The position numbers and the translations under genes are program-made. The notes beneath the pieces were generated by a model. That model made no database searches. It saw only the letters and a list, made by a program, of their open reading frames with translations, and was not told the origin of the DNA. Shown here piece after piece: positions 24,694 to 34,043 of a stretch of 64,000 bases of DNA. Position 1 is the stretch's first letter. Each line of letters begins with the position of its first letter. The stretch comes from an uncultured Clostridia bacterium (lineage in GTDB: Bacteria; Bacillota; Clostridia; Oscillospirales; Acutalibacteraceae), in assembly GCA_946566955.1 (NCBI GenBank), contig CAMNXD010000002.1:62001-126000 (forward strand), in the 5' to 3' direction.

Positions 24694-25804
24694 GGTGCAT
24701 AAATTATCTGATATAACAAGTTTCATTCGTACACGGAATCAAGCTTCAAAAAGGCAGTTTATAAGTACAGAGAATATGAAGCAAAACTGTTCTGGAATCG
24801 AACCCTATATAGATGATGATATTGTGGATGGGATTGCTTTTGAGGTGGGGGATATTCTTATTGCCAATATCCGACCTTACTTAAAAAAGGCATGGTTAGC
24901 TTCTTTTTCAGGTATATGTAGTGCAGATGTTCTTACAATTCATCCAATAAATATTAGTTCTGCTTTTTTGTATTCAGCCATAAGTAGGGATTGCTTTTTT
25001 ACCTATGTTATGAGTGGTGTTAAAGGTTCAAAAATGCCAAGAGGAGATAAAAACCACATTATGGACTTTCGATTGGCTATCCCCAGTATTAAAGAACAGG
25101 AGAAGATAGCAGAGTTTGTTCAAAAGGTTAATGAGCGAATCGAGAAGCAACGCCAGCTTGTCGAAACCCTCAAGTCATATAAAAGAGGGGTATCCACAGC
25201 GCTTCTTACCCGAAAACTCCGATTAGACAAGTCATACACATCACACACTAATGAATGGAACAAGAAGTATCTTGGAGATATCTTTTCAGAGCGTATAGAA
25301 AAAGCAACTGGAAACGAAAGGCTTCTGGCAGTGACAATAAGTAGTGGTGTTCAGGATCGAACTAATCTTGACCTAAAAGATAATTCAAGTGATGACAAGA
25401 AGAATTATCGTGTAGTCCATATTGGAGATTTGGCATACAATACAATGCGAATGTGGCAAGGTGCTTGCGGTGTGTCGGAATTTGATGGGATCGTTAGCCC
25501 CGCCTATACGGTTCTATATGTAACGGATAGTTCTGAGAACTTTGCTCCGTTTTGGGGATACTATTTCAAAGAAACATTCATGTTACAGACGTTTCAGCGT
25601 AATTCTCAAGGATTAACCTCAGACACTTGGAACTTAAAATATGAGAAATTTGCTCATATCTCTGTTTATGCTCCACCTTTTCAGGAACAACTACAAATCG
25701 CAGGATTTCTCGACCGTATTTCAGATAAAATTGTAGCCAACGAGGATATTCTTAACACACTGGTTAAATATAAGCGTGGTCTGCTATCCCTGCTGTTCAT
25801 ATAA
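24614..25804 (+). CDS. hsdS: Type I restriction specificity subunit, inverted (probably silent) copy
   Basis: The protein has 396 residues with two target-recognition domains separated by the conserved helix EKQRQLVETLKSYKRG (about 180-195) and a second helix before the end LLSLLFI. It has its own GGAGGTG and ATG, but it faces away from hsdM and has no visible promoter, so it serves as a store of alternative recognition domains. Its N-terminus is nearly identical to the other hsdS, while both TRDs differ. The two genes overlap tail-to-tail by 8 bp. Inversion by the adjacent recombinase would swap it into expression. Confidence 0.88.
   Translation: MANISSSNSQGVRVPKLRFPGFEGEWEVHKLSDITSFIRTRNQASKRQFISTENMKQNCSGIEPYIDDDIVDGIAFEVGDILIANIRPYLKKAWLASFSGICSADVLTIHPINISSAFLYSAISRDCFFTYVMSGVKGSKMPRGDKNHIMDFRLAIPSIKEQEKIAEFVQKVNERIEKQRQLVETLKSYKRGVSTALLTRKLRLDKSYTSHTNEWNKKYLGDIFSERIEKATGNERLLAVTISSGVQDRTNLDLKDNSSDDKKNYRVVHIGDLAYNTMRMWQGACGVSEFDGIVSPAYTVLYVTDSSENFAPFWGYYFKETFMLQTFQRNSQGLTSDTWNLKYEKFAHISVYAPPFQEQLQIAGFLDRISDKIVANEDILNTLVKYKRGLLSLLFI
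25134..25188 (+). repeat. Inverted repeat 2 (left arm), hsdS central helix
   Basis: 55 bp identical in reverse to 26386-26440. It encodes the linker helix between the two TRDs, so crossover here exchanges only the second TRD. Confidence 0.92.
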
Positions 25805-26978
25805 ACAGTAGGGATAATAATACCTTTTTCAAAAGAACTGTTTTGTTAAGCACATCTTCCTCTGCTTGGATTTTCATCTGCATTTTGGAAAGTCCCTCTG
25901 CAAATTTGTACTGCTCGCTTTTCGATGGCAAGTGAATTGACATTGCAAGAAGATCTTCAGGAGATACCGCCATTCGTTCATATACAGTACCTTCCTGAAA
26001 TCTCAACGCCTGATTTATAAAATCAGGTCGCATAAGGTATGCTCCAACAAATTCTGTGATATGCCGTTCCGAAATTTCAAAGGTAACATAGATTGGAGAA
26101 AAGATGGCATCTCCGTAGGTGTTTATGCAGATAACCCCGAATTTTAGGTTGGCAGGGTTATAGCAAAGATCGCCTTTATGTGTGACTTTGTATTTCTTAT
26201 CATCGGAGGATACGAGATAGTCCCTGTCATATCTGTCGGATTTCTCGTACACACCATCTTTTGAAAGCGTAGCGTGGGGATATGAGCCGTCTTTCTCACA
26301 GTATTCTTTTCTTTCGGAAAGAATATCCGATAAACGCACTTTCTCCCATCTTTGCTCATTTTGGGATATATAGGAGTTTAGAAAGCCTCTTTTATATGAC
26401 TTGAGGGTTTCGACAAGCTGGCGTTGCTTCTCGATTCGCTTATCCAAGCAAATGATAAACTCGGCTATTTTTTCTTGCTCTTGCAATGTAGGAGATGTGA
26501 TCTCCATTGAAAGAAAAGTGCCAGGATGAATTCTTTTTGCTTTTCGGCTTCCATTGGCAATATCACCATTCTTTTTGTAAAAATCTCGTTGGATAATTCG
26601 GTTCAGTAAGAAGGTGGAATTGATGTTGCTGATATCAAATGCAGGAGCGTCAAGAGTAGACTCATATCCATCCAACTCAGGCGGCACAATACCAAATGCA
26701 CAATTTAAGAAATCCAACTTTCCGTAAATTAGTTGACCTGCTTTGCGAATGTAATATTGAGTATTCTCGCTGCCTTCAAAAATCGTGTTTTTTTCAACGA
26801 CACCTTTAGCCCAAAGTTTCACGGAGAGTTTTTTTGCTTGTTTTCCGTCTGATCCCGGTATCTTACTCTCGGTAAGGTATTCATTTAATAAATGACTTTC
26901 CCACTCTCCCTCAAACCCCGGAAATCTCAGCTTAGGTACACGAACCCCTTGACTATTACTTGAGGATACATTTGCCAT
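25797..26978 (-). CDS. hsdS: Type I restriction specificity subunit, expressed copy
   Basis: The protein has 393 residues: first TRD (about 28-160), central helix KRIEKQRQLVETLKSYKRG, second TRD and a C-terminal helix ending LLSLLFI. It lies 6 bp after hsdM in the same orientation, with GGAGGTG before the ATG, and is therefore the copy read from the hsd promoter. HsdS sets the DNA target of the HsdM2S methylase and the HsdR2M2S restriction complex. The TRDs differ from those of the opposed copy; two pairs of inverted repeats allow up to four combinations. Confidence 0.92.
   Translation of the reverse strand: MANVSSSNSQGVRVPKLRFPGFEGEWESHLLNEYLTESKIPGSDGKQAKKLSVKLWAKGVVEKNTIFEGSENTQYYIRKAGQLIYGKLDFLNCAFGIVPPELDGYESTLDAPAFDISNINSTFLLNRIIQRDFYKKNGDIANGSRKAKRIHPGTFLSMEITSPTLQEQEKIAEFIICLDKRIEKQRQLVETLKSYKRGFLNSYISQNEQRWEKVRLSDILSERKEYCEKDGSYPHATLSKDGVYEKSDRYDRDYLVSSDDKKYKVTHKGDLCYNPANLKFGVICINTYGDAIFSPIYVTFEISERHITEFVGAYLMRPDFINQALRFQEGTVYERMAVSPEDLLAMSIHLPSKSEQYKFAEGLSKMQMKIQAEEDVLNKTVLLKKVLLSLLFI
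26386..26440 (-). repeat. Inverted repeat 2 (right arm)
   Basis: Reverse complement of 25134-25188 over 55 bp without a mismatch that I could find. Confidence 0.92.
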
Positions 26979-26997
26979 AAAAAATTACACCTCCATA
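26901..26997 (-). repeat. Inverted repeat 1 (right arm)
   Basis: Reverse complement of 24596-24693 with one substitution and one T-run difference. Confidence 0.9.
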
Positions 26998-28553
26998 TCA
27001 AAGGGGAAATCAAGCCCCAATTCGTCAAAATACGGTTTTAATTCTGCGTTTATTGTCTTAATTTCACTTTGCAGCGTTCTGATCTCCTGCGCCACTGCCG
27101 CAAGGTCAATTTCAGGCTCTTTCTCAAATGTATCCACATAACGGGGAATATTGAGATTAAATCCGTTTTCAGCAATTTCCTCCATCGTGGCAACATGAGC
27201 ATACTTCGGGGCATCCTCCCGCTTCTCATAAGTAGATACAATCTTATCAATATCGCATTCCCGCAGGATATTCTGATTCTTGCCCGATTCAAAATCCTTG
27301 GAAGCGTCAATAAACAGAATATTTCCGCGGTTGCCGTTACGCTCTTTCTTCAGCACAAGAACACATACGGGAATACCCGTGCCAAAGAACAGATTGGCGG
27401 GCAAACCGATAACAGCATCAAGAACATTCAGGTTTTCAATCAAATACTTTCGTATCGTTTCTTCCGCCCCTCCACGGAACAAAACGCCGTGAGGCAACAG
27501 GACGACAGCTCTGCCGTCCTCGTCCATGTGATAAACCATATGCTGCACAAAGGCAAAATCCGCTTTGGACTTTGGCGCAAGTTTTCCGTATTGATTAAAG
27601 CGGTCATCCTCCATAAACTTCTGATCGGCAGGCCAATTTGCCGAGTAAGGAGGATTCGCAACCTGAACACGAAACTTCTCTTCTCCGAAATAATCGTGTT
27701 CAAGGGTGTCTCCGTTATAGATGGAGAAATTGCGATATGGAATACCCCGCAGAATCATGTTCATGCGGGCAAGATTGTATGTAGTGGAGGTAAGCTCCTG
27801 ACCATAGTAAAGACGGACATTCGCATATTTCTTCAAATGAAGCAGCAGAGAGCCTGAACCACAGGTCGGATCTGCTGCCGATTTAATGTTTTCAAGTCCA
27901 AGGCAAGCCAAGCGGCAAAGCAGCTCGGCGGGTCCGGCAGGAGTATAGAACTCTCCCGCTTTTTTCCCAGCAGTAGCAGCAAATTGTCCGATGAGATACT
28001 CATAGGCATTTCCAAGAACATCAATTTTTGTATCCTCTACTCCAAAATTGATTTCATCCAGCGAAGCTATGATTTTTGACATCACGGTGCTGCGGTCTTT
28101 GACCGTGTGTCCGAGCCTTGTGGAATCAAGCTGCATATCCGAGAACAAGCCTTCAAAATCGTCCTGACTGTCACGCCCGATAGTAGATTCCATCAGACTG
28201 TTGATTGCCTTTTGTAAAAATTCAATATCAAAAGAACGGTTTTCCACCATCTTCACGAGATTACGGAAAAGATACTGCGGCTCAACAACATAACCGAGAT
28301 CACGGAGTGATTCTTCTACAACCGCTTCACGGTAATCGTCATCCTTCCAAGCGTCCTCGTAGGAAATATTGTCGTCTTTCAGGAGATTTACCATATACTT
28401 TTCCGTTCGGTCGGAAAGATAGTAATAGAAAATCATCCCCAAAATATAGTTTTTGAACTCATACGCTTCCATATTTCCACGCAAAGCGTTAGCCATTGCC
28501 CACAATTTCGTGGAAAGTTCTTTCTGATGCTGTTGAATGCTATTGTTATCCAT
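26985..28553 (-). CDS. hsdM: Type I restriction-modification DNA methyltransferase subunit
   Basis: The protein has 522 residues. N-terminal HsdM helical domain (LSTKLWAMANALRGNMEAYE, then IFYYYLSDRTE), N6-adenine methyltransferase core with GEFYTP, DPTCGSGSLL (about 228) and the catalytic NPPYSANWP (about 301), and a C-terminal helical region. It methylates the target selected by HsdS and is also needed for restriction. AAAGGAG precedes the ATG; hsdR ends 16 bp upstream and hsdS starts 6 bp downstream, so the three form one operon. Confidence 0.95.
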   Translation of the reverse strand: MDNNSIQQHQKELSTKLWAMANALRGNMEAYEFKNYILGMIFYYYLSDRTEKYMVNLLKDDNISYEDAWKDDDYREAVVEESLRDLGYVVEPQYLFRNLVKMVENRSFDIEFLQKAINSLMESTIGRDSQDDFEGLFSDMQLDSTRLGHTVKDRSTVMSKIIASLDEINFGVEDTKIDVLGNAYEYLIGQFAATAGKKAGEFYTPAGPAELLCRLACLGLENIKSAADPTCGSGSLLLHLKKYANVRLYYGQELTSTTYNLARMNMILRGIPYRNFSIYNGDTLEHDYFGEEKFRVQVANPPYSANWPADQKFMEDDRFNQYGKLAPKSKADFAFVQHMVYHMDEDGRAVVLLPHGVLFRGGAEETIRKYLIENLNVLDAVIGLPANLFFGTGIPVCVLVLKKERNGNRGNILFIDASKDFESGKNQNILRECDIDKIVSTYEKREDAPKYAHVATMEEIAENGFNLNIPRYVDTFEKEPEIDLAAVAQEIRTLQSEIKTINAELKPYFDELGLDFPFDMEV

Positions 28554-28568
28554 CGTTTAATTTCTCCT

Positions 28569-31340
28569 TTAATTGCTGCTGTATTTATCAACATGAGCGT
28601 AAATGAAATCGACAATCCGGTTTACAAGCGAGCGTTTTTTAAGCAGCGGCATAGGCTCTGTGATGTTATCCCTGATCTCGCCAGGATTCAGCACGCCTGT
28701 AAACTCAAACTCTGCAATTTCACCCTTCAGCATAGCAGCGTCCACGCCCTCTTTTTCAGCGAAAGCTTCGATTTCTTCTGATTTCTGCTTGTTTTCAAAG
28801 TCATTGTAGGCGGCATCAATATCCTCTGTACCGTCAAAGCCGGATACAACCTGATCAAGGAAAGCACGAAGTATATCAATCTTCTTAACCAAGCGCATAT
28901 TGTCGGAACGGTCAAGCTCTGTTTTGATATGCTCAATATCCTGCTCCCGGGTCTGCTTGGAAGCAAAGTTGATATTGCGTATCAGGTTCATAATGTAGGC
29001 TACGTTGATACGGTTGCTCTCCATCAGCTCGATACAGAAATCCACATCGTCAAGCACGGATACAACCTCTTTACCTGTTTTATGCTTGCGGTAAAGCAGC
29101 AGATATTTGCTCTTGTAGTCCTGATATTCCTGATCTGTCATATCCAAGTTGCTGCGTTCAAAGCTGAACTCTACAAAGGTCTGCAAAGAAAGCAGATACC
29201 TTGTCAGCTCACGAAACAGGATGACAAACTCTTTCTGGTCGTCCTCGGAGTACAGCATATCTATCGAGGCAGGAGTGGGCGCAATTTGCTTTATTCCGGC
29301 AACCAGCTCGTTGAACTTCTGTGCGTAAAAGTCAAAGTCCTGCGTCAGAATCCCGTCAGGGTGTCCCTGTGAAAATAAAGCGAGAGCGTCGTCTGTCTTT
29401 TGTTTCAAATTACGGTAGCAAACGATAATTCCGTATGGCTTTGTTTCTTTCTCCACACGGTTTGTGCGGCTGTATGCCTGAAGCAAATCGTGGTACATCA
29501 TATCCTTGTCCACATACAGAACGCCGAGTGGCTTGCTGTCAAAGCCGGTAAGGAACATGTTCACGACGATAAGAATATCCAAAGGCTTTGTTTTCTTGCC
29601 CTTTACCCGGTCGGAAATATCCTTGTGATACGCCGCAAAAGTATCGGTGCTGAAATTCGTGCTGAATGTTTTGTTATAATCCGCTATGATATTTTCCAAA
29701 GAATCACGGGAATGCTCGTCGTGACCCTCGTAATCCTCATTTGCTCCGTAGGAGAAAATACCGCTGATATTCAAATCATGGTCTATGGACTTGAATATAT
29801 TATAATATTTCACGAGCATCGGAATAGACGATACGGCAAAAATGGCGGTGTACTGCCTGTTGCGGGTTTTCGCTTTATGATTCTGTATGATATGATTGGC
29901 GATCATCGTCATACGCTCGTCCGCCATATATAACTCGCCCACATCGATGGCTTCCGTCAAAGTGGAATCATTCTCATCGTAAGCGCCCTTGATCGTGGTG
30001 ACGTACTCGATATGGAAGCCGAGAACATTGTTGTCAAAAATAGCGTCTTTAATGAGATAGGAATGCAGACACTCTCCAAACAGCTTTTCCGTTGTCTGCG
30101 TTACCTTTCCCTCAACCTTACCGTTTACCTCAAAGCGTGGCGTCCCCGTAAATCCAAAGAACTGTGCTTTTGTAAAATGACGGACAATATCCTTGTGCAT
30201 ATCCCCGAACTGGCTGCGGTGACATTCATCTATGATAAAGACCACTTTTTCATCACGGTACAGCTCCATAACCTTCGCATACTGTGGTTTCTTTACGGCA
30301 GTCGCCATTTTTTGAATGGTCGTAATGATAAGCTGACGGTTCTTGTCTTTCATCTGCTTGACAAGAATATTCGTGCGGTCGGTAGCGTCAACAGAACCAG
30401 CTTCAAATTTGTTAAATTCCTCAGTCGTCTGCGTGTCCAAGTCCTTTCGGTCAACCAAGAAGATAACCTTTTTTATGCTCGGCATAGAAGCGAGAATCTG
30501 CGCCGTTTTGAACGATGTAAGCGTTTTGCCCGCTCCTGTGGTATGCCATATGTAAGCGTTTCTGTTGGTCAGAGTTGCCTGTCGGATAAGAGCTTCTGTT
30601 GCGTACACCTGATAAGGGCGCATAACCATCAAAATCTTATCTGTATCATTCAAAATGGTGAATTTGGTCAGCATTTTGACAAGCAGATCACGGGCAAGGA
30701 AGACAACCGAGAAATCTTTGAGATTCGTCACACGAATGTTGTTGTCGTCCGTCCAAAAGAACGTGTGGGAATATAAAATGTCCTTATCGCTGTTTGCAAA
30801 ATATTTCGTGTCTACACCGTTGGAAACTACAAAAAGCTGGATAAAATGGTAAAGCCCCTGATAGGAGTGCTTTCTGTATCTCATAATTTGATTTACTGCT
30901 TCTTTTATATCCACGCCACGGCGTTTCAACTCGATTTGCACGAGCGGCAAGCCATTGATAAGCAAAGTTACATCATAACGGTTCGTATATTTCCCAACAA
31001 CCGTTGTTTGGTGTGTAACCTGATAGCGGTTCTTCGTATAATCCTCGTCGAGAAACTGCAAGTACGGTTTTGTACCGTCATCCATTTCAAGGACAAATTT
31101 ATCCCGAAGTATCTTTGCACTTTCAAAAATACTTTTGCCGTTTATGTAATTCAGCACCCTTTCCCATTCTTTGACAGAAAGAGTTTTGCCATTCAATTTG
31201 GCGGCATTAAAAGTTTCAAATTGCTCCTTGAAGTTTGCAAGAAGCGAATCATAATCAGGCAATGAAATAATTTGATAATTCTGATTTTGAAGTTGTTCTA
31301 TAAGCTGCTGCTCCAGCTCTGCTTCGCTTTGATATGCCAT
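28569..31340 (-). CDS. hsdR: Type I restriction endonuclease subunit R
   Basis: The protein has 923 residues. The PD-(D/E)XK nuclease has NRYDVTLLINGLPLVQIELK (about 120-139). The SF2 helicase motor has Walker A HTTGAGKTLTS (about 265), DECH in FIIDECHRSQFGD (about 371), GFTGTP and a C-terminal helicase lobe (QAYSRTNRVEKE). A helical tail binds HsdM. It translocates and cuts unmodified DNA. First gene of the hsdRMS operon. It looks intact, so restriction is probably active. Confidence 0.95.
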   Translation of the reverse strand: MAYQSEAELEQQLIEQLQNQNYQIISLPDYDSLLANFKEQFETFNAAKLNGKTLSVKEWERVLNYINGKSIFESAKILRDKFVLEMDDGTKPYLQFLDEDYTKNRYQVTHQTTVVGKYTNRYDVTLLINGLPLVQIELKRRGVDIKEAVNQIMRYRKHSYQGLYHFIQLFVVSNGVDTKYFANSDKDILYSHTFFWTDDNNIRVTNLKDFSVVFLARDLLVKMLTKFTILNDTDKILMVMRPYQVYATEALIRQATLTNRNAYIWHTTGAGKTLTSFKTAQILASMPSIKKVIFLVDRKDLDTQTTEEFNKFEAGSVDATDRTNILVKQMKDKNRQLIITTIQKMATAVKKPQYAKVMELYRDEKVVFIIDECHRSQFGDMHKDIVRHFTKAQFFGFTGTPRFEVNGKVEGKVTQTTEKLFGECLHSYLIKDAIFDNNVLGFHIEYVTTIKGAYDENDSTLTEAIDVGELYMADERMTMIANHIIQNHKAKTRNRQYTAIFAVSSIPMLVKYYNIFKSIDHDLNISGIFSYGANEDYEGHDEHSRDSLENIIADYNKTFSTNFSTDTFAAYHKDISDRVKGKKTKPLDILIVVNMFLTGFDSKPLGVLYVDKDMMYHDLLQAYSRTNRVEKETKPYGIIVCYRNLKQKTDDALALFSQGHPDGILTQDFDFYAQKFNELVAGIKQIAPTPASIDMLYSEDDQKEFVILFRELTRYLLSLQTFVEFSFERSNLDMTDQEYQDYKSKYLLLYRKHKTGKEVVSVLDDVDFCIELMESNRINVAYIMNLIRNINFASKQTREQDIEHIKTELDRSDNMRLVKKIDILRAFLDQVVSGFDGTEDIDAAYNDFENKQKSEEIEAFAEKEGVDAAMLKGEIAEFEFTGVLNPGEIRDNITEPMPLLKKRSLVNRIVDFIYAHVDKYSSN

Positions 31341-31359
31341 AAAGAATCCTCCGTTTTAG

Positions 31360-31374
31360 TACTTGAGGATACAT
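31360..31374. repeat. 15-bp copy of the hsdS 5' repeat upstream of hsdR
   Basis: TACTTGAGGATACAT here is identical to 26957-26971 inside hsdS inverted repeat 1. Together with GTATCCTC at 31384 it forms an inverted repeat just before the hsdR start. It could be a recombinase-binding site or an operator. Confidence 0.5.
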
Positions 31375-31435
31375 ATACGCAAAGTATCCTCCCTCAATCT
31401 ATTTTTTTTGACCTTAGCCATTCCAAAAAGCACAG

Positions 31436-32092
31436 CTAAAATCCTATTTCCTCTCTGATCTGATTAAGACCCTTTCCGTTATACATAAAATATTGTGGAC
31501 CAGCGCTTGGACTTTTGCCTCTCAACATATCTGCCAGAGAACTCAACGAATATGTTTCTCCATGATAAACGACATGTTTTAAGTCATCACATACGGTAGC
31601 TTTGATAGTATCATCAAAGACATATGTTATTTCTGCTCCGGCAGGGATCTTAGCTTTTTCAAAGGTGAATGGTTTCGCCCTGTCGTGTCTCACTTCAATC
31701 TTATTTGCATTTTCTTCATCTTGTGCGTCTTCGCTGGTTTTAGCCACCAACACAAGGTTATCTTCAAGACCGTTGATTGCAGCAATATTTTGGATGACGG
31801 AATAAGCCTGTCCAGGAGAGATGGAATAAAATTCTCTTGTTCGGATATTTCCGTCAATATCATCTACGCTGCGAAGCGTAGGATTTAAGATGTCAATCAA
31901 GGCGTGCAGACATTTATCCTTTAACCTTGAATTAACTTTATAGTACGCATAAATTCTAAAGCCAAAAGGGGTACATTCAGTTCGATTTAATTCTTTTACA
32001 CGGCGTTCCACATTATCAGCATATCCGATTTTCACATAAGGTGGAAATGACGGATTGGTTAATATATAGATATATCCTTCAGTTTGACTCAT
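31436..32092 (-). CDS. GIY-YIG nuclease-domain protein with C-terminal RAMA/DUF4357-like domain
   Basis: The protein has 218 residues. The N-terminal T5orf172-type GIY-YIG module begins GYIYILTNPSFPPYVKIGYA and continues VERRVKELNRTECTPFGF. The C-terminal part (about 145-212) resembles RAMA/DUF4357 modules: IPAGAEITYVF, KHVVYHGETYSLSSLADML, YFMYNGKGL. RAMA modules are linked to modified-DNA recognition in restriction enzymes, so a nuclease targeting modified DNA is plausible but unproven. Its ATG overlaps the stop of the upstream gene (ATGA), with GGAGG inside that gene, so the two are translationally coupled. Confidence 0.8.
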   Translation of the reverse strand: MSQTEGYIYILTNPSFPPYVKIGYADNVERRVKELNRTECTPFGFRIYAYYKVNSRLKDKCLHALIDILNPTLRSVDDIDGNIRTREFYSISPGQAYSVIQNIAAINGLEDNLVLVAKTSEDAQDEENANKIEVRHDRAKPFTFEKAKIPAGAEITYVFDDTIKATVCDDLKHVVYHGETYSLSSLADMLRGKSPSAGPQYFMYNGKGLNQIREEIGF

Positions 32093-33975
32093 TTTTGTTC
32101 CTCCGTCATATTTCCGTGCCCAACTGTCACTTCAACATTCTTTCCGCTGAAAGCTACACCGTATTGATAGATCATCTGAACACCTTCGGCAGTCATTTCG
32201 GTATCGTATTTTTTATCAATGATCTGCTGCAATGCCGCTTGAGACAGCTTCTTAAGCTGCTCCTCCGTACAATTTTTCTCCGCTTTCAGTTCAATAATAA
32301 TGCCGGGAAGGTTCTTTGATTTCGGCTTAAGCTGAATATCGTACCTGCCGTCGCCGGATTCTTTGTTTGAAGAAGTATATGAGCCGCCCAATAACGCACA
32401 CAATCCCAGCATAAACCCGTGATAAAAATTCTCTCCGGCTGTATCAAAGCAGCTTACGGACTGTGTAAGAAGCGTTTGTATCAGCGATTGAAGTTTAATA
32501 TGATCGCCGGAATAAATTGCTTCCTGAATTGAAATAGCCGTTGACTGCGGTATTATGGAATCCATCTTCTGAAGAATTTCCTTGTTATAAACAAAAGTAA
32601 TTTCTTTATTCGGCAATGCAACCTCACACATAAAATCCCCATTAAACGACGGGGCTGTTTTTATAGCCTTCAAATATCCGGCAACCAGTAAAAAACTGTA
32701 AATCGTCGACGAATTATTTTTTATTTGCGGATATATAACGCCCGTATCAATATAAGTCGTAAAAGATTTCCCGTTCACCAAAGAAGTGAGTTTTTCATAA
32801 ATTTCTCCGGACGCTTCAGAGATTACTTCTCCGATAATATCATTGCTGCCTGTGGACTGCCAAAAAGCTCTCGGCTCGCATTCGTTGTTAAAATAGTTAA
32901 TCACTGACCACGGATTGAAGATTTCCGTTCTACCAAAACGATAGCCGTCATACCATTCGCAAATCTCATCATACTGATCGGCAGCGCCGTAGTATTCGGC
33001 CATTTCTTTTACTTCTTCCGAAGTGAAACCAAAGTAAGAACTGTATTTGTTGTCCAAAACAGAATTGATCGTCAGATTATTAAGACCGCTGAAAATGCTT
33101 TCTTTGGCAACACGAAGAATACCGGTCAGAAATCCGTAAGACAAATGTTTGTTGTCTTTCAGACCGCCGGAAAACAGATTACGCATAAAGAGAACGATTC
33201 TGTCGTAGTAGTTTTTCATATATCCCTGCTGGATAGGGATATCGTACTCGTCAATGATAATAATCGGCGCCACGCCGTAATGCTTATGAAGCATACGGGA
33301 AAGATCTAGAAGAGCGCCGGAAAGCTCAACTTCGTTTACTTCTCCGGACAGCAGTCTTTCAAAAGCCTTTTTCTCGAATTCATCGCACTTTTCGCTTGTC
33401 CTTAATTCATTATGCCGACCAGCTTCTTTGGAAAACACGTCCTTAATAGCGTCGAAAGTCTTTTCCCAAGAGTCGAATTTAATATCCTTAAATGTAATAA
33501 AGATAACCGGATACTTTCCCTGATATTCACGATATTTTTTGCCGCCAGACCAAATCTTTTTATCCCTGAAATAAACGGAGGTATCTTCATTAGTCTTTTC
33601 AAAAAAGGTACGCAGCATATCCATATTCAAGGTTTTTCCAAAGCGGCGGGGACGGGTAAACAGCGACACCATCGGACGCTCGTCAATAAAGTCCTTAATC
33701 ATCATAGTTTTATCGATGTAATAATACTCTGATGAAGCCAGACGGTAGTCAGAAACACCGATAGGCAACGGAAGATTGGCAGGGCGGGCGTGTTTCATAT
33801 AAGCGCCTGACTTGATACGGCTATCCGCCGGTTTTTCAGCATCGGCAGGGATAATCCATGAACGCCCCTGCTTTTTAGCGTCTTTTATTTTCCCTTCCTT
33901 GCAAAGGGTAGAAACTCTTCTTTCTGTTATATCCCAAAGCTTAGCCGCTTCCTTTACAGATATCGTATCAGCCAT
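32089..33975 (-). CDS. HTH / AAA-ATPase-like / PD-(D/E)XK nuclease family protein
   Basis: Start chosen at ATG 33975 (AAGGAGG 9 nt upstream); 628 residues. An N-terminal helix-turn-helix (SVKEAAKLWDITERRVSTLC then GKIKDAKKQGRSWIIP, about 5-45) precedes the AAA-ATPase-like domain with P-loop TRPRRFGKTLNM (about 108) and IIIIDEYDIP (about 243). The C-terminal DUF1703-type PD-(D/E)XK nuclease has GDGRYDIQLKPKS and IIIELKAEK (about 543-562). This family is widespread, especially in Bacteroidetes and Clostridia, and its role is unknown; defence or mobile-element functions are suspected. The HTH fusion could repress its own promoter, where a perfect dyad lies upstream. A consensus promoter is at 34010. 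Confidence 0.85.
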   Translation of the reverse strand: MADTISVKEAAKLWDITERRVSTLCKEGKIKDAKKQGRSWIIPADAEKPADSRIKSGAYMKHARPANLPLPIGVSDYRLASSEYYYIDKTMMIKDFIDERPMVSLFTRPRRFGKTLNMDMLRTFFEKTNEDTSVYFRDKKIWSGGKKYREYQGKYPVIFITFKDIKFDSWEKTFDAIKDVFSKEAGRHNELRTSEKCDEFEKKAFERLLSGEVNEVELSGALLDLSRMLHKHYGVAPIIIIDEYDIPIQQGYMKNYYDRIVLFMRNLFSGGLKDNKHLSYGFLTGILRVAKESIFSGLNNLTINSVLDNKYSSYFGFTSEEVKEMAEYYGAADQYDEICEWYDGYRFGRTEIFNPWSVINYFNNECEPRAFWQSTGSNDIIGEVISEASGEIYEKLTSLVNGKSFTTYIDTGVIYPQIKNNSSTIYSFLLVAGYLKAIKTAPSFNGDFMCEVALPNKEITFVYNKEILQKMDSIIPQSTAISIQEAIYSGDHIKLQSLIQTLLTQSVSCFDTAGENFYHGFMLGLCALLGGSYTSSNKESGDGRYDIQLKPKSKNLPGIIIELKAEKNCTEEQLKKLSQAALQQIIDKKYDTEMTAEGVQMIYQYGVAFSGKNVEVTVGHGNMTEEQK

Positions 33976-34009
33976 CACACGATACCTCCTTGTATCATTT
34001 CGCATTTAC

Positions 34010-34038
34010 ATTATACCCAAGAATCAGAATTTTGTCAA
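34010..34038 (-). promoter_or_regulatory. Perfect consensus sigma-A promoter
   Basis: On the minus strand TTGACA (34033-34038), a 17-nt spacer and TATAAT (34010-34015), about 35 bp before the HTH/AAA gene. Both boxes match consensus exactly. Confidence 0.85.
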
Positions 34039-34043
34039 CGAAT

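Noticed and set aside
24596..26997. Inverted repeats as an insertion sequence
   Set aside because: The repeats lie inside hsdS coding sequence and encode conserved HsdS parts. There is no transposase between them, only the two hsdS genes.
27069..27857. Long plus-strand frames opposite hsdM and hsdR (also 29400-30776)
   Set aside because: They are antisense to intact, clearly recognised hsdM and hsdR genes and lack ribosome sites and domains.
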